From Romboutsia sedimentorum (GTDB lineage: Bacteria; Bacillota; Clostridia; Peptostreptococcales; Peptostreptococcaceae), in NCBI RefSeq assembly GCF_030131845.1, contig NZ_JASKYM010000002.1, forward strand, positions 382,247 through 446,246: a stretch of DNA of 64,000 nucleotides, given 5' to 3'. Numbering within the stretch: the stretch's first letter is position 1; each line of letters starts with the position of its first letter. Position numbers and translations under genes: made by a program. Of the stretch, positions 1-9,044 are shown piece after piece. A model generated the notes under the pieces. The model saw only the letters and a list, made by a program, of their open reading frames with translations. It was not told where the DNA came from and did not search any database.

Positions 1-16
1 TATGAATTACATTAAA

Positions 17-46
17 TAGACATAGTAGAATTTATAGTGGTATAAT
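17..46 (+). promoter_or_regulatory. Candidate SigA promoter for the nitroreductase gene
   Basis: TAGACA (17-22) and a perfect TATAAT (41-46) are separated by 18 nt. The site lies about 90 nt upstream of the nitroreductase start. One mismatch in the -35 and slightly long spacing make it plausible rather than certain. Confidence 0.45.
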
Positions 47-138
47 CACAAAAGATAGAATTTAAATTATGAATAATACATATCAATTATAAATATTATT
101 TATAGTTGTGTCAAAAATATACTTAAGGAGAGATTTTT

Positions 139-960
139 ATGATGAATGTAGATAAAGATAAGTGTATAGGTTGTGGATTATGTGTGAAGGACTGTTTTGT
201 AAGGGATATAGAGCTTATAGATGGAAAAGCTAAAATAAACAACGTGACTTGTTTTAAGTGTGGACATTGTATAGCTATATGTCCTAAAGGTGCAGTATCT
301 ACAGATGAATATAGTATGGAAGATGTAGAGGAATATAATAAAGAAAAATTTGAAATAGATGCAGACAACTTACTAAATTTTATTAAATTTAGAAGAACTA
401 TGAGACAATTTAAAAACAAAGATGTAGAAACAGAAAAAATTTCTAAAATTATAGAAGCGGGAAGATTTACTCAAACAGGAAGCAATAGTCAAAATGTCTC
501 TTATATTGTAGTGAGAGAAGGGATAGACGAGTTAAAAGAAATGGCATTAGAGAGTTTAAATGGGTTAGGTGAAAATATACTTTCTAATTTAAATCCACAA
601 ACAATGCCATTTAAGAGATACGCACAAATGTGGATGAATATGTACGAAAATTATAAGTTAAATCCAACTGGAAAAGAGCAATTATTTTTTAATGCTCCAG
701 CTATAGTATTAGTTGTATCTGATTCACCAGTAAATGCAGCCTTAGCTTCTTCTAATATGGAACTTATGACTAATGCATTAGGTATTGGAACTTTCTTTAG
801 TGGATTTTTCGTAAGAGCAGCACAAGGGAATAAGAAAATTATGGATTATTTAGAATTAGCAGAAGGAAAAGAAATTGTTACATGTATGGTAATAGGATAC
901 CCTGATGTTAAATATTCAAGAACAACACCTAGAAAAAATGCAGATATAAGTTGGAAATAA
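139..960 (+). CDS. Nitroreductase family protein with N-terminal 2x[4Fe-4S] ferredoxin domain
   Basis: Predicted cytoplasmic flavin oxidoreductase of 273 aa in which a ferredoxin module feeds electrons to a nitroreductase-fold FMN domain. The N-terminal ~60 residues carry two cluster motifs, CIGCGLCVKDC (residues 9-19) and CFKCGHCIAICPKG (about 38-51). The FMN domain begins near residue 78 with FRRTMRQFKNK, typical of the family, and continues to the C-terminus with GIGTFFSGFF. An AAGGAG SD sits 9 nt before ATG 139; a second ATG follows directly at 142. The gene is monocistronic, ending in a terminator hairpin at 986. The substrate cannot be read from sequence; such fusions are common in anaerobic clostridia. 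Confidence 0.9.
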   Translation: MMNVDKDKCIGCGLCVKDCFVRDIELIDGKAKINNVTCFKCGHCIAICPKGAVSTDEYSMEDVEEYNKEKFEIDADNLLNFIKFRRTMRQFKNKDVETEKISKIIEAGRFTQTGSNSQNVSYIVVREGIDELKEMALESLNGLGENILSNLNPQTMPFKRYAQMWMNMYENYKLNPTGKEQLFFNAPAIVLVVSDSPVNAALASSNMELMTNALGIGTFFSGFFVRAAQGNKKIMDYLELAEGKEIVTCMVIGYPDVKYSRTTPRKNADISWK

Positions 961-985
961 AATAACATAATTCACAAAACAATAA

Positions 986-1034
986 AACTAAGTAGATTAA
1001 TTTGTATGCATTATTAATTTACTTGGTTTTTTTA
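986..1034 (+). terminator. Intrinsic terminator after the nitroreductase gene
   Basis: A 16-bp stem with two G-U pairs (986-1001 with 1013-1028) is followed by a run of seven T residues. It closes the nitroreductase transcript. Confidence 0.8.
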
Positions 1035-1122
1035 TTGAAAATATATTTTCAATAAGAAGAGGTAAAACATCGGTGCATGTAAAATATACATATATAAATA
1101 AAAAATTAAAGGGTGTGTATAT

Positions 1123-1599
1123 ATGGACATTACAGAAGTAAGCTATAGAATGTTTGAAATATATGCTAGAGAATATAAAAAACTCATAAATGAAAATGAA
1201 GAAATAAAAATACCATATATAGAAAGTAAAATGAAAGAGGTTAGTGAAGAATTAACGTATTATGTAAAAGAAACTTGTAAGCTAGATGTAGAATTTAAAC
1301 AAAATAGCGATGAAATTCCAGATCCGATTAAATATTTTATGGAAAATGGAAAACCTCTAAATCCATATGATTATATAAATAATACTTCATGGGAAGGTTT
1401 TTGGAAACAATGTAGCGGAAAAGACTTAGAATATTTTATATCCTATTTAGAATATCCAATAATATATCCAAAGCATGAAAACTATTTAGAAGGTGATAGA
1501 TGTTTGTTAAAAGTATTTACAAAAGAGACTGGATTATCAAAAATACCATATGGAGTAAAATGCGCCCAAATTATAAATAAAAAATATTTTATTAAATAA
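1123..1599 (+). CDS. Hypothetical protein, 158 aa
   Basis: I do not recognise this protein. It is 158 aa, soluble-looking, lysine/glutamate-rich, with no signal peptide or membrane segment. The N-terminal half looks helical and charged (residues 1-55). The C-terminal half is aromatic, with WEGFWKQC near residue 90 and a tyrosine-rich stretch, and there are four scattered cysteines. A modest GGGTGTG SD precedes ATG 1123. It stands alone between the nitroreductase terminator and the autolysin promoter, so context suggests no function. Confidence 0.7.
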   Translation: MDITEVSYRMFEIYAREYKKLINENEEIKIPYIESKMKEVSEELTYYVKETCKLDVEFKQNSDEIPDPIKYFMENGKPLNPYDYINNTSWEGFWKQCSGKDLEYFISYLEYPIIYPKHENYLEGDRCLLKVFTKETGLSKIPYGVKCAQIINKKYFIK

Positions 1600-1616
1600 A
1601 AAATATTTAAATAGTG

Positions 1617-1644
1617 TAAAAAAATTCCTGCCACTGCCGTATAA
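1617..1644 (+). promoter_or_regulatory. Candidate SigD-type promoter for the autolysin gene
   Basis: TAAA (1617-1620), 15 nt, then GCCGTATAA (1636-1644) resembles the SigD consensus TAAA-N15-GCCGATAA with exact spacing but an imperfect -10. SigD is known to drive autolysin and motility genes in Bacillus and Clostridioides, which fits the gene downstream. Confidence 0.4.
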
Positions 1645-1651
1645 ACATTAA

Positions 1652-1670
1652 TAACTATAAATTATAGTTA
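1652..1670. repeat. 19-bp palindrome upstream of the autolysin
   Basis: TAACTATAA-A-TTATAGTTA is a perfect 9-bp inverted repeat with a 1-nt centre, lying 36 nt before the autolysin start and just downstream of the SigD-like site. It could be an operator. In such AT-rich sequence chance is also possible. Confidence 0.4.
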
Positions 1671-1705
1671 ATACAGTTGATTTTAACGTATAGAGGGGGA
1701 AGAAA

Positions 1706-3415
1706 ATGAATAAAAAAATAGCCCTAGCGACATTGATAATACCTATGGCAATAAGTAATGTAGATGCATCAGGAATAACCGGTATAATTACAACTAGTTC
1801 TTTAAATATAAGAAGTGGAGCAGGATCTAATTATGCCGTTTTATTTAGTGTTAAAAAAAATGAGAAAGTTACTATAAATCAAACAACTAATGGATGGTAT
1901 AAGATAAAGACAAGTTCAGGTAAAGAAGGATGGGGCTCATCTAATTATATATTAAAATCAAGTCCTAATGATAATTCCAATGGATCAAACACATCTGGCG
2001 TTAAAAAAAGAGTATCAATAAATTCATTAAACATGAGAAGTGGTGCTGGAACAAGTTATAGATCTATAGCCACTTTAAATAAGGGAACAGTGCTAGACGT
2101 AGTATCACAAGGTAGTGGATGGACAAAAGTTAAATATGAGGGAAGATTAGGTTATGTTTCTAGTGAATATTTACAAGATATAAAACCTGAAGCAACGACA
2201 CAAGGTCTAAAAGAAGTAACGACATCTAGCTTAAATGTAAGAAGTGGTGCAAATACTAGTTACTCAGTAGTTGGCAAATTGAAAAATGGAGAAAAGATAA
2301 AAGTAATATCAGAAAGTAATGAATGGGCAAAAATTGAGTATAAGGGGAAAATAGCATACACATCTAGTAGATACTTAAAAAATGCTTCATCTTCTTCAAA
2401 TCCAGTTCAAAATCCCCCATCAACAAATCCAAAACCAGAAGGCGTTAATGAAACCAAAATAGTAAATACAAATTCATTAAACGTAAGAAGTGGGCCTGGT
2501 ACTAATTATAGTAAAGTAGGAACTCTTAAAAAAGGTGAAAAAGTAGGAGTAATGTCACAAAGTAGTGGATGGTCAAAACTAAACTATAATAATAAAACGG
2601 CTTATACATCAAGCCAGTATTTAATTAAGGATGATACTACATTAAATCCGCCATCAGTAGTAGGGGGAGAGAGCAGTGAAAATATAAATGGAGCTACTGT
2701 AAATTATAAAGGGTTAAGTTATACACTAGCAGACCATGTGAGAGTACAAAAAGAAAGATCAAATAACAATGATTTAACATATTATTTAAATCCAAGTAAT
2801 TTTACAAAAACTTCAAAGGGTATGATGCAGTTTTTAAAACTAGATAGTTATAAAGGTGGAATATCAGCAAATGAGTTAAACTCATACTTAAATTCGCTAC
2901 CGAAAGCTTCTTCAGGAACTAATGTATTTTATAATAAAGGACAAGCTTTTATAAATGCAGCACAAAACTATAATATAGATCTTGCATACCTTGTTTCACA
3001 TGCTATGTGGGAAACTGCTTATGGAAAATCAAAATTAGCTCAAGGACAAACAATAACATCATTTAAGGGGAAACCTCTTAGTAGACCTGTTAAAGTTTAT
3101 AATTTCTTTGGAATAGGTGCTATCGATAAAAGCGCTAATGTATCAGGAGCAGAGGCTGCATATTCAAATGGATGGACAGGTATAGAAAAAACTATAGATG
3201 GTTCAGCACAGTGGATAGCTAAAAATTATATAAAAAATTCTAGATACAACCAAAATACTGTATATAAAATGAAGTTTAGTTATGATTATTCTTCGCACCA
3301 ATATGCTACAGATGTAAACTGGCCAAATGGTATTTCAGGAATAATGGTTAAGATTAGCAATATGTATAATAGCAGAAATAATTTAACATTTGAGGTTCCA
3401 AGCTATAAAAAATAG
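1706..3415 (+). CDS. Secreted autolysin: four SH3b domains plus glucosaminidase (GH73-type) domain
   Basis: Exported peptidoglycan hydrolase of 569 aa, expected to cleave N-acetylglucosaminyl bonds in the wall. Residues 1-21 form a signal peptide (MNKK, hydrophobic core, VDA-S). Four bacterial SH3 repeats follow (about 22-85, 98-158, 168-226, 248-306), each with the signature SLNxRSGxGxxY and a closing YxSSxYL. They are joined by Ser/Pro/Asn linkers and probably bind wall. The C-terminal ~220 residues contain the glucosaminidase region with AHAMWETAYGKS-like catalytic surroundings (SHAMWETAYG, residues 433-442) and NFFGIGA. Start is ATG 1706 behind GAGGGGG. A SigD-like promoter precedes it and a strong terminator follows. 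Confidence 0.92.
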   Translation: MNKKIALATLIIPMAISNVDASGITGIITTSSLNIRSGAGSNYAVLFSVKKNEKVTINQTTNGWYKIKTSSGKEGWGSSNYILKSSPNDNSNGSNTSGVKKRVSINSLNMRSGAGTSYRSIATLNKGTVLDVVSQGSGWTKVKYEGRLGYVSSEYLQDIKPEATTQGLKEVTTSSLNVRSGANTSYSVVGKLKNGEKIKVISESNEWAKIEYKGKIAYTSSRYLKNASSSSNPVQNPPSTNPKPEGVNETKIVNTNSLNVRSGPGTNYSKVGTLKKGEKVGVMSQSSGWSKLNYNNKTAYTSSQYLIKDDTTLNPPSVVGGESSENINGATVNYKGLSYTLADHVRVQKERSNNNDLTYYLNPSNFTKTSKGMMQFLKLDSYKGGISANELNSYLNSLPKASSGTNVFYNKGQAFINAAQNYNIDLAYLVSHAMWETAYGKSKLAQGQTITSFKGKPLSRPVKVYNFFGIGAIDKSANVSGAEAAYSNGWTGIEKTIDGSAQWIAKNYIKNSRYNQNTVYKMKFSYDYSSHQYATDVNWPNGISGIMVKISNMYNSRNNLTFEVPSYKK

Positions 3416-3431
3416 GACAATAAAAAAGATG

Positions 3432-3482
3432 AAAATATCGGATACTAAGCATAGTGTATATGAGTATATCCGATATTTTTTA
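3432..3482 (+). terminator. Intrinsic terminator after the autolysin gene
   Basis: AAAATATCGGATA (3432-3444) pairs with TATCCGATATTTT (from 3467), followed by T residues. The AT-rich outer stem could also work on the opposite strand, where an HEXXH gene ends nearby. Confidence 0.8.
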
Positions 3483-3527
3483 TACAGTATACTAACTATA
3501 TTTATTTTTAGATTATTAATTAGATTA

Positions 3528-4199
3528 TCATGCTAAGTACTTTCTGCGTTTAAAGTATATATCTAGATTATGCTCTTTTACAATATTTTTGAGACCTCCA
3601 AAATTATAAGTAGCGAGAGCATATTCTCTCATTTTATTAAATAAAAATTCTTCTTTACTATTTTCAAATACAAGAAAAGCTTTTGCTATATCCCAGGCTT
3701 TAGATTCCCTGTCTATTAAATTTTTCTTTAAATCTAAAATGCTATTATCTAGTTCTAATGGTAAATTACCTTTATGAAAATCCTCAGAGTTAACATCTAT
3801 ATCAAATTGTATAATTGTATCTATTATAGACGAGAGTATTATAGCATACTCTTGTTTTGCTTTATATATATCTGGGTCTAGGATATGACCAACTTCGTGA
3901 GATATAACAAATTTAGCAATACTTTTAATAGAAGAAGGTGAGATGGAAATTACTGTTTCATAATTGTTTACAAATGAAAAAAAATTATAACAAAATGATA
4001 AAAAGCTATTTCTAGAAGATAAGATAGTTTTTAGTCTAGGCAGTGCGCATATAGGAATATTGCTACCTTTGGAATAAAAAAGAAATACTTTTTTGTTTAT
4101 ATTAAGACTTGATAAAGATTTTTTCAGAAGTTTTTTTTCTCCCAACTCTATATAATAAAGTGCTATTTTTCTATAGTTATTTGCATCAAAAGAAGTCAT
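3528..4199 (-). CDS. Putative zinc metallopeptidase-like protein (HEXXH), 223 aa
   Basis: The protein has one clear HEVGH zinc-protease motif at residues 101-105, followed by ILDPD. The N-terminal half is basic and helical. After the motif are acidic helices (to about 190) that could supply a third metal ligand. There is no signal peptide and no clear transmembrane segment, so it is probably cytoplasmic. I cannot assign it to a named family; ImmA/IrrE-like (M78) and other minor HEXXH families are possible. An AAGGCGGTG SD precedes ATG 4199. It is transcribed toward the autolysin and shares the intergenic terminator region. Confidence 0.7.
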   Translation of the reverse strand: MTSFDANNYRKIALYYIELGEKKLLKKSLSSLNINKKVFLFYSKGSNIPICALPRLKTILSSRNSFLSFCYNFFSFVNNYETVISISPSSIKSIAKFVISHEVGHILDPDIYKAKQEYAIILSSIIDTIIQFDIDVNSEDFHKGNLPLELDNSILDLKKNLIDRESKAWDIAKAFLVFENSKEEFLFNKMREYALATYNFGGLKNIVKEHNLDIYFKRRKYLA

Positions 4200-4325
4200 A
4201 CTAACACCGCCTTAGATTATAGTCTTTTTACTATAATATTAAAACAGATACAATTTGTAGCTAATCCAAAATAAAATAGTATATATGAATAAAAATAAAA
4301 TTCTTTAAAGATAATAATTAACCTA

Positions 4326-4334
4326 TGATATAAT
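4326..4334 (+). promoter_or_regulatory. Extended -10 promoter for polC
   Basis: TGATATAAT (4326-4334) is a perfect extended -10 element, 27 nt before the polC start codon. No good -35 is seen at 17 nt, as is usual for extended -10 promoters. Confidence 0.5.
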
Positions 4335-4360
4335 ATTTAGTCTAAGGAAAGGAGAATTTT

Positions 4361-7300
4361 ATGGAAACTATAAAAGAGTACTTAGATAAGTTAGAAATAA
4401 ATAATAATATATTATCAAGCCAGTTAAAGGAAGTTTATATAAATAAAGTAGTTTATTTTAAAGAAGACAAGGTGGTTTATTTTTATTTGACATCTAAAAC
4501 TATAATGTCTTATGAAGTTTTGGAAATGTTTAGAGAAGAATTAAAAGAAAAATTAAATTATTTTCAAGATATAAAAATAAAAATTAGATATACCGGATTA
4601 GATAGAAAGAAAAACAAAGATATAATAAAATTGTATTGGATGAATATCATATACATATTAAAACAACTTTGCCCATCTATCGCTGGATGGTATAGACAAG
4701 TAGAGTATTTGTGTATAGATGATTTATTGAAAATAAAGCTTCCAAAAGGTTTGTTTTATGAGAGGCTTATGAAACAGAATGTAGTATATGTTCTTAAAAG
4801 TATTTTAAGTGAAGAATTGGGTATTGATTTAAATATACAAATAGAAAAAGCCATAGATGAAGATATTAATATAGAAAAAATAATGAGAAAAACAGATAAA
4901 ATAACAGAAGATAGAATTAAGGAACTAGAGATAAGTTCTAGAGAAGTACAACCACAAGATGAAGAAAGTGCTTATGTTATAAAATCAGAAGTTGATGAAT
5001 CATTGATTTATGGAGAAAATGTAAATGCAATGCCAGAAAAAATAGTATCTTTAAATAATACTTCAGGAACTGTTTCAATAATTGGTGAGGTATTTGATGT
5101 TGAAACTAAAGAACTTAGAAACGGTAAAATATTGTTAATAGCAAGTGTTACAGATTACACTAGTTCAATAAGCTGTAAGTTATTTTTAAATGATACTAAT
5201 AAAAATAGTGTATTAGAGCATGTTGAAAAAGGTTCATATTTAAAAATTAAAGGTGATATTATATATGATACTTATCAAAGAGAACTTACTATGACTATAA
5301 GTGGTATAAGAAAAGAAGTTAAGGTAGAAAGAATAGATACTAGCGAAGAAAAAAGAGTAGAGCTTCATGCACATACTCAAATGTCTTCTATGGATGCTAT
5401 GACTCCTACTAAGAAGCTAGTAGAACGAGCAGCTAAATGGGGACACAAGGCAATAGCAATAACAGATCATGGTGTAGTACAAGCATTCCCAGAAGCTATG
5501 AATGCATCAAAGGGTAAAGATATAAAAATACTTTATGGAGTAGAAGGATACTTAGTTGAAGATGATGCTTGCATTATACAAGAACCAAATGATAAAGAAT
5601 TATCACAGACTTTTGTTGTATTTGACTTAGAAACTACTGGATTTTCTAATACTAATGACAAAATAACTGAAATTGGTGCTATAAAAATAGAAAACTTTAA
5701 AGTAGTTGATAGATTCAGTGAACTTATAAATCCTCAAAAAGATATATCTTATAAAATACAAGAATTAACAGGGATTACTAATGATATGGTTAAAGATAAG
5801 CCGACGATACAAGAAATATTACCTAAATTTATAGAGTTTATAGGCGACAGTGTATTAGTAGCTCACAATGCAGAATTTGATATGGGATTTATAAATGAAA
5901 AATGTAGACAAGAAAATATAGAGTTTAATAATAAAAGTGTCGATACACTTACATTAGCTAGAGTATTATTACCAGACTTAAAAAGACATAGATTAAACGT
6001 TGTAGCTAAGGCATTGGGTATACCTTTATTAAATCATCATAGAGCTGTTGATGATGCACAAGCTACAGCTATGATATTTAATAAATTTTTAGACATGTTA
6101 GTAAAAAAAGGTGCAAATACTTTAAGCGATGTAAATAAAGTACTTGGTAATATTGAATATACAAAATTAGGTACTAACCACATAACTTTAATAGCTAAAA
6201 ATTATACTGGTCTTAAAAATTTATACAAAATAGTATCTGACGCTCATGTAAATCATTTTTATAGAGCGCCTCGAATTCTTAGAAGTATATTAAATGAATA
6301 CAAGGAAGGTCTTATAATAGGATCAGCTTGTGAAGCAGGTGCAGTATTTAAAGCAGTTAAGAAAAATGTAAGTGATGAAGAATTATCAAAGATAATAGAT
6401 ATGTATGACTATATTGAGGTCATGCCAATTGATAACAATAGATTTATGATTCATAAAGGTGAAGTAGAAGATGAAGATGAGTTAAGAGAATTAAACCGTA
6501 AGATGGTTGAAGTTGCTCATAAATTTGGAAAAATACCAGTAGCTACTGGAGATGTCCATTTTTTAGATAAACATGAAGCTGTTCTTAGAAAAATATTGAA
6601 ATATTCCCAAGGTTTTAAAAATGAAGATGAAGAAACATATCTTCATTTTAGAACTACTAATGAAATGTTAGATGAATTTAAATACTTGGGTGAACAATTA
6701 GCTTATGAGGTTGTAATTGAAAATACCAATAAAATTGCAGATATGGTAGAGGATATAAAGCCTATACCAGATGATACATATCCTCCAGTAATAGAGGGTT
6801 CTGACGTAGAACTTAGAGAAATGTGTTATGAAAAAGCAAAAAGAATATACGGAGAACCATTGCCAGATGTAGTAAATGCGAGACTTGAGAGGGAATTAAA
6901 CTCCATAATAGGTAATGGATACGCAGTTATGTACATTATATCTCAAAAACTAGTTACAAAGTCTTTAAGTGATGGGTATTTAGTTGGTTCAAGAGGTTCT
7001 GTTGGTTCCTCATTTGCAGCAACAATGAGTGATATAACAGAAGTTAATCCTCTTCCGGCTCATTATATTTGTGAAGATGAAAATTGTAAATACTCATACT
7101 TCTTTGAAATAGGGGAATATGGTTCGGGTATAGATTTGCCAGATAAAGATTGTCCTAAATGTGGGAAAAAGCTTAAAAAAGATGGACATGATATACCATT
7201 TGAAGTTTTCTTAGGATTTGAAGGTGACAAAGAACCTGATATAGATTTAAATTTCTCAGGAGATTATCAACCTATAATTCATAAATATACAGAGGATTTA

Positions 7301-8659
7301 TTCGGCGAGGGATATGTTTATAGAGCGGGTACGATAGGTACCGTAGCAGAAAAAACAGCATTTGGATATGCTAGAAAGTATGTCGAGGAAAATAATATAC
7401 ATGTACCAAGTGCTGAAGTGCTTAGACTTTCTAATGGATGTACAGGAGTTAAAAGAACTTCGGGACAACATCCGGGTGGAGTTATGGTTATACCACATTA
7501 TAAAGACGTATATGATTTCACACCAATACAATATCCTGCAAATGATACTTCTTGTGGAGTAATAACTACTCATTTTGATTATCACTCTATAAGTGGTAGA
7601 ATATTAAAACTTGATATACTAGGACACGATGCTCCTACTATGATAAGAATGCTTGAAGATATAACTAGGATTGTTGCAACAGATATTCCGCTTGATGACC
7701 CAGAGACAATGTCCTTATTTACATCAACAGATGCACTAGGAGTAACACCTGAGCAAATAAATTGTCCAATAGGTTCACTTGCAATACCAGAGTTTGGAAC
7801 GAAGTTCGTTAGACAAATGCTTCTTGATACCAAACCAACTACATTTGCTGCTTTAGTGCGTATATCAGGTCTTTCTCATGGTACCGATGTTTGGTTAAAT
7901 AATGCACAAGACTTAGTAGTTGCAGAAGTTGTTGGAATAGACGATGTTATATCAACACGTGATGATATAATGAACTACTTAATATTTAAGGGATTAAAAC
8001 CTAAAAATTCCTTCACAATAATGGAAAATGTAAGAAAAGGTAAAGGACTAAAACCAGAACATATAGAAGAAATGCACGAAAATGATGTTCCAGAGTGGTA
8101 TATAGGTTCATGTAAAAAGATAAAGTACATGTTCCCAAAAGCACATGCAGTAGCTTATGTTATGATGTCATTTAGACTAGCTTATTGCAAAGTTCATTAT
8201 CCAGAGGCTTTTTATGCAACTTATTTTACAACTAAAGCAGAAGACTTTGATGCAGAAATAGTTGTAAAAGGGCTTCCTTCTATAAAATCTAAGATACATG
8301 AAATAGAAGCTTTAGGAAACGATGCAACTACAAAAGAAAAGAATATGCTAACAGTACTTGAAGTTGCTCTTGAAATGTATGCTAGAGATATAAAAATACT
8401 TCCGGTTGATATATATAAATCAGATGCAAGTAAATTCCAAGTTGCAGGAGAGAAAACTTTATTGCCTCCTATGATAGCACTTCAGGGAGTTGGAGAAAAT
8501 GCAGCGATTAATATTCAAAAAGATAGAGAACGAGGAGAGTTTATATCTAAAGAAGATTTAAGAAAAAGAACGAAGATTTCAAGGACTGTTATAGAAACAT
8601 TAACAAATCATGGCTCACTTGAAAATATGAGTGATGAAAATCAATTATCATTGTTTTAG
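4361..8659 (+). CDS. polC: DNA polymerase III alpha subunit, PolC type
   Basis: Gram-positive replicative polymerase with built-in proofreading, 1432 aa, close to the usual PolC length. Domain order by eye: N-terminal domain (1-230), OB fold (about 236-320), first half of the PHP domain (VELHAHTQMS near 332), DEDDh exonuclease inserted in the PHP (FDLETTG near 420; HHRAVDDA near 558), and second PHP half (about 600-780). The polymerase core follows with GSRGSVGSS near 875, a four-cysteine zinc-binding insert (near 903-933), and catalytic EPDIDLNFSGD near 958. The last residues, NQLSLF, resemble a sliding-clamp-binding QLSLF tail. It starts at ATG 4361 behind AAGGAAAGGAG and is followed by a terminator. 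Confidence 0.98.
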   Translation: METIKEYLDKLEINNNILSSQLKEVYINKVVYFKEDKVVYFYLTSKTIMSYEVLEMFREELKEKLNYFQDIKIKIRYTGLDRKKNKDIIKLYWMNIIYILKQLCPSIAGWYRQVEYLCIDDLLKIKLPKGLFYERLMKQNVVYVLKSILSEELGIDLNIQIEKAIDEDINIEKIMRKTDKITEDRIKELEISSREVQPQDEESAYVIKSEVDESLIYGENVNAMPEKIVSLNNTSGTVSIIGEVFDVETKELRNGKILLIASVTDYTSSISCKLFLNDTNKNSVLEHVEKGSYLKIKGDIIYDTYQRELTMTISGIRKEVKVERIDTSEEKRVELHAHTQMSSMDAMTPTKKLVERAAKWGHKAIAITDHGVVQAFPEAMNASKGKDIKILYGVEGYLVEDDACIIQEPNDKELSQTFVVFDLETTGFSNTNDKITEIGAIKIENFKVVDRFSELINPQKDISYKIQELTGITNDMVKDKPTIQEILPKFIEFIGDSVLVAHNAEFDMGFINEKCRQENIEFNNKSVDTLTLARVLLPDLKRHRLNVVAKALGIPLLNHHRAVDDAQATAMIFNKFLDMLVKKGANTLSDVNKVLGNIEYTKLGTNHITLIAKNYTGLKNLYKIVSDAHVNHFYRAPRILRSILNEYKEGLIIGSACEAGAVFKAVKKNVSDEELSKIIDMYDYIEVMPIDNNRFMIHKGEVEDEDELRELNRKMVEVAHKFGKIPVATGDVHFLDKHEAVLRKILKYSQGFKNEDEETYLHFRTTNEMLDEFKYLGEQLAYEVVIENTNKIADMVEDIKPIPDDTYPPVIEGSDVELREMCYEKAKRIYGEPLPDVVNARLERELNSIIGNGYAVMYIISQKLVTKSLSDGYLVGSRGSVGSSFAATMSDITEVNPLPAHYICEDENCKYSYFFEIGEYGSGIDLPDKDCPKCGKKLKKDGHDIPFEVFLGFEGDKEPDIDLNFSGDYQPIIHKYTEDLFGEGYVYRAGTIGTVAEKTAFGYARKYVEENNIHVPSAEVLRLSNGCTGVKRTSGQHPGGVMVIPHYKDVYDFTPIQYPANDTSCGVITTHFDYHSISGRILKLDILGHDAPTMIRMLEDITRIVATDIPLDDPETMSLFTSTDALGVTPEQINCPIGSLAIPEFGTKFVRQMLLDTKPTTFAALVRISGLSHGTDVWLNNAQDLVVAEVVGIDDVISTRDDIMNYLIFKGLKPKNSFTIMENVRKGKGLKPEHIEEMHENDVPEWYIGSCKKIKYMFPKAHAVAYVMMSFRLAYCKVHYPEAFYATYFTTKAEDFDAEIVVKGLPSIKSKIHEIEALGNDATTKEKNMLTVLEVALEMYARDIKILPVDIYKSDASKFQVAGEKTLLPPMIALQGVGENAAINIQKDRERGEFISKEDLRKRTKISRTVIETLTNHGSLENMSDENQLSLF

Positions 8660-8703
8660 ATAAACTTAAAAATTATAACATAATAAAAAATTAGAATTTA
8701 AAG

Positions 8704-8735
8704 CTCTAGATATGATTTATATTTAGAGTTTTTTT
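8704..8735 (+). terminator. Intrinsic terminator after polC
   Basis: CTCTAGATAT (8704-8713) pairs with ATATTTAGAG (8719-8728) across a 5-nt loop with one G-U pair, followed by seven T residues. Confidence 0.8.
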
Positions 8736-8840
8736 AGTTGTAAATTTACAAAGTTATGATTTGAAATGTGACATTATCACTGAAATTAATTTTCACAAAA
8801 TATATAATTAAGCACAGAAGAACTAATAGGAGGAATTAAA

Positions 8841-9044
8841 ATGTTAAGAAAAAAAGCAATAGTAAATATTAATGAATGTGTGGCTTGTGGGAGTTGTGTT
8901 AAAGTTTGTCCACTAAACATTATAACTATAGAACAAGGTGTATTTGCAAAAATAAAGACTGATAAATGTGTAGGCTGTGGAAAGTGCGCTAAAGCATGCC
9001 CAGCAAGTATAATAGAAGTTATAAAAGTGGAGGTAGATAAATAG
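8841..9044 (+). CDS. 2x[4Fe-4S] ferredoxin
   Basis: Small electron carrier of 67 aa with two classical cluster motifs, CVACGSCVKVCP (residues 13-24) and CVGCGKCAKACP (about 43-54). Strong AGGAGG SD before ATG 8841. Its TAG stop overlaps by one base the GTG start of the next gene, a membrane Fe-S protein, so the pair is translationally coupled and probably forms one redox unit. The electron donor and acceptor are unknown. Confidence 0.92.
   Translation: MLRKKAIVNINECVACGSCVKVCPLNIITIEQGVFAKIKTDKCVGCGKCAKACPASIIEVIKVEVDK

Noticed and set aside
123-419. Antisense open frame over the nitroreductase gene
   Set aside because: Hydrophobic low-complexity translation on the reverse of a clear ferredoxin domain, no SD or promoter; a shadow of the real gene.
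7298-7833. Several open frames within polC in other frames and on the minus strand
   Set aside because: They fall in the conserved polymerase core and show no SD or family features.
8768-8781. GTGA-CATTA-TCAC dyad before the ferredoxin gene as a CRP/FNR-type operator
   Set aside because: Arms are only 4 bp and the spacing (5) is wrong for CRP/FNR; likely chance.
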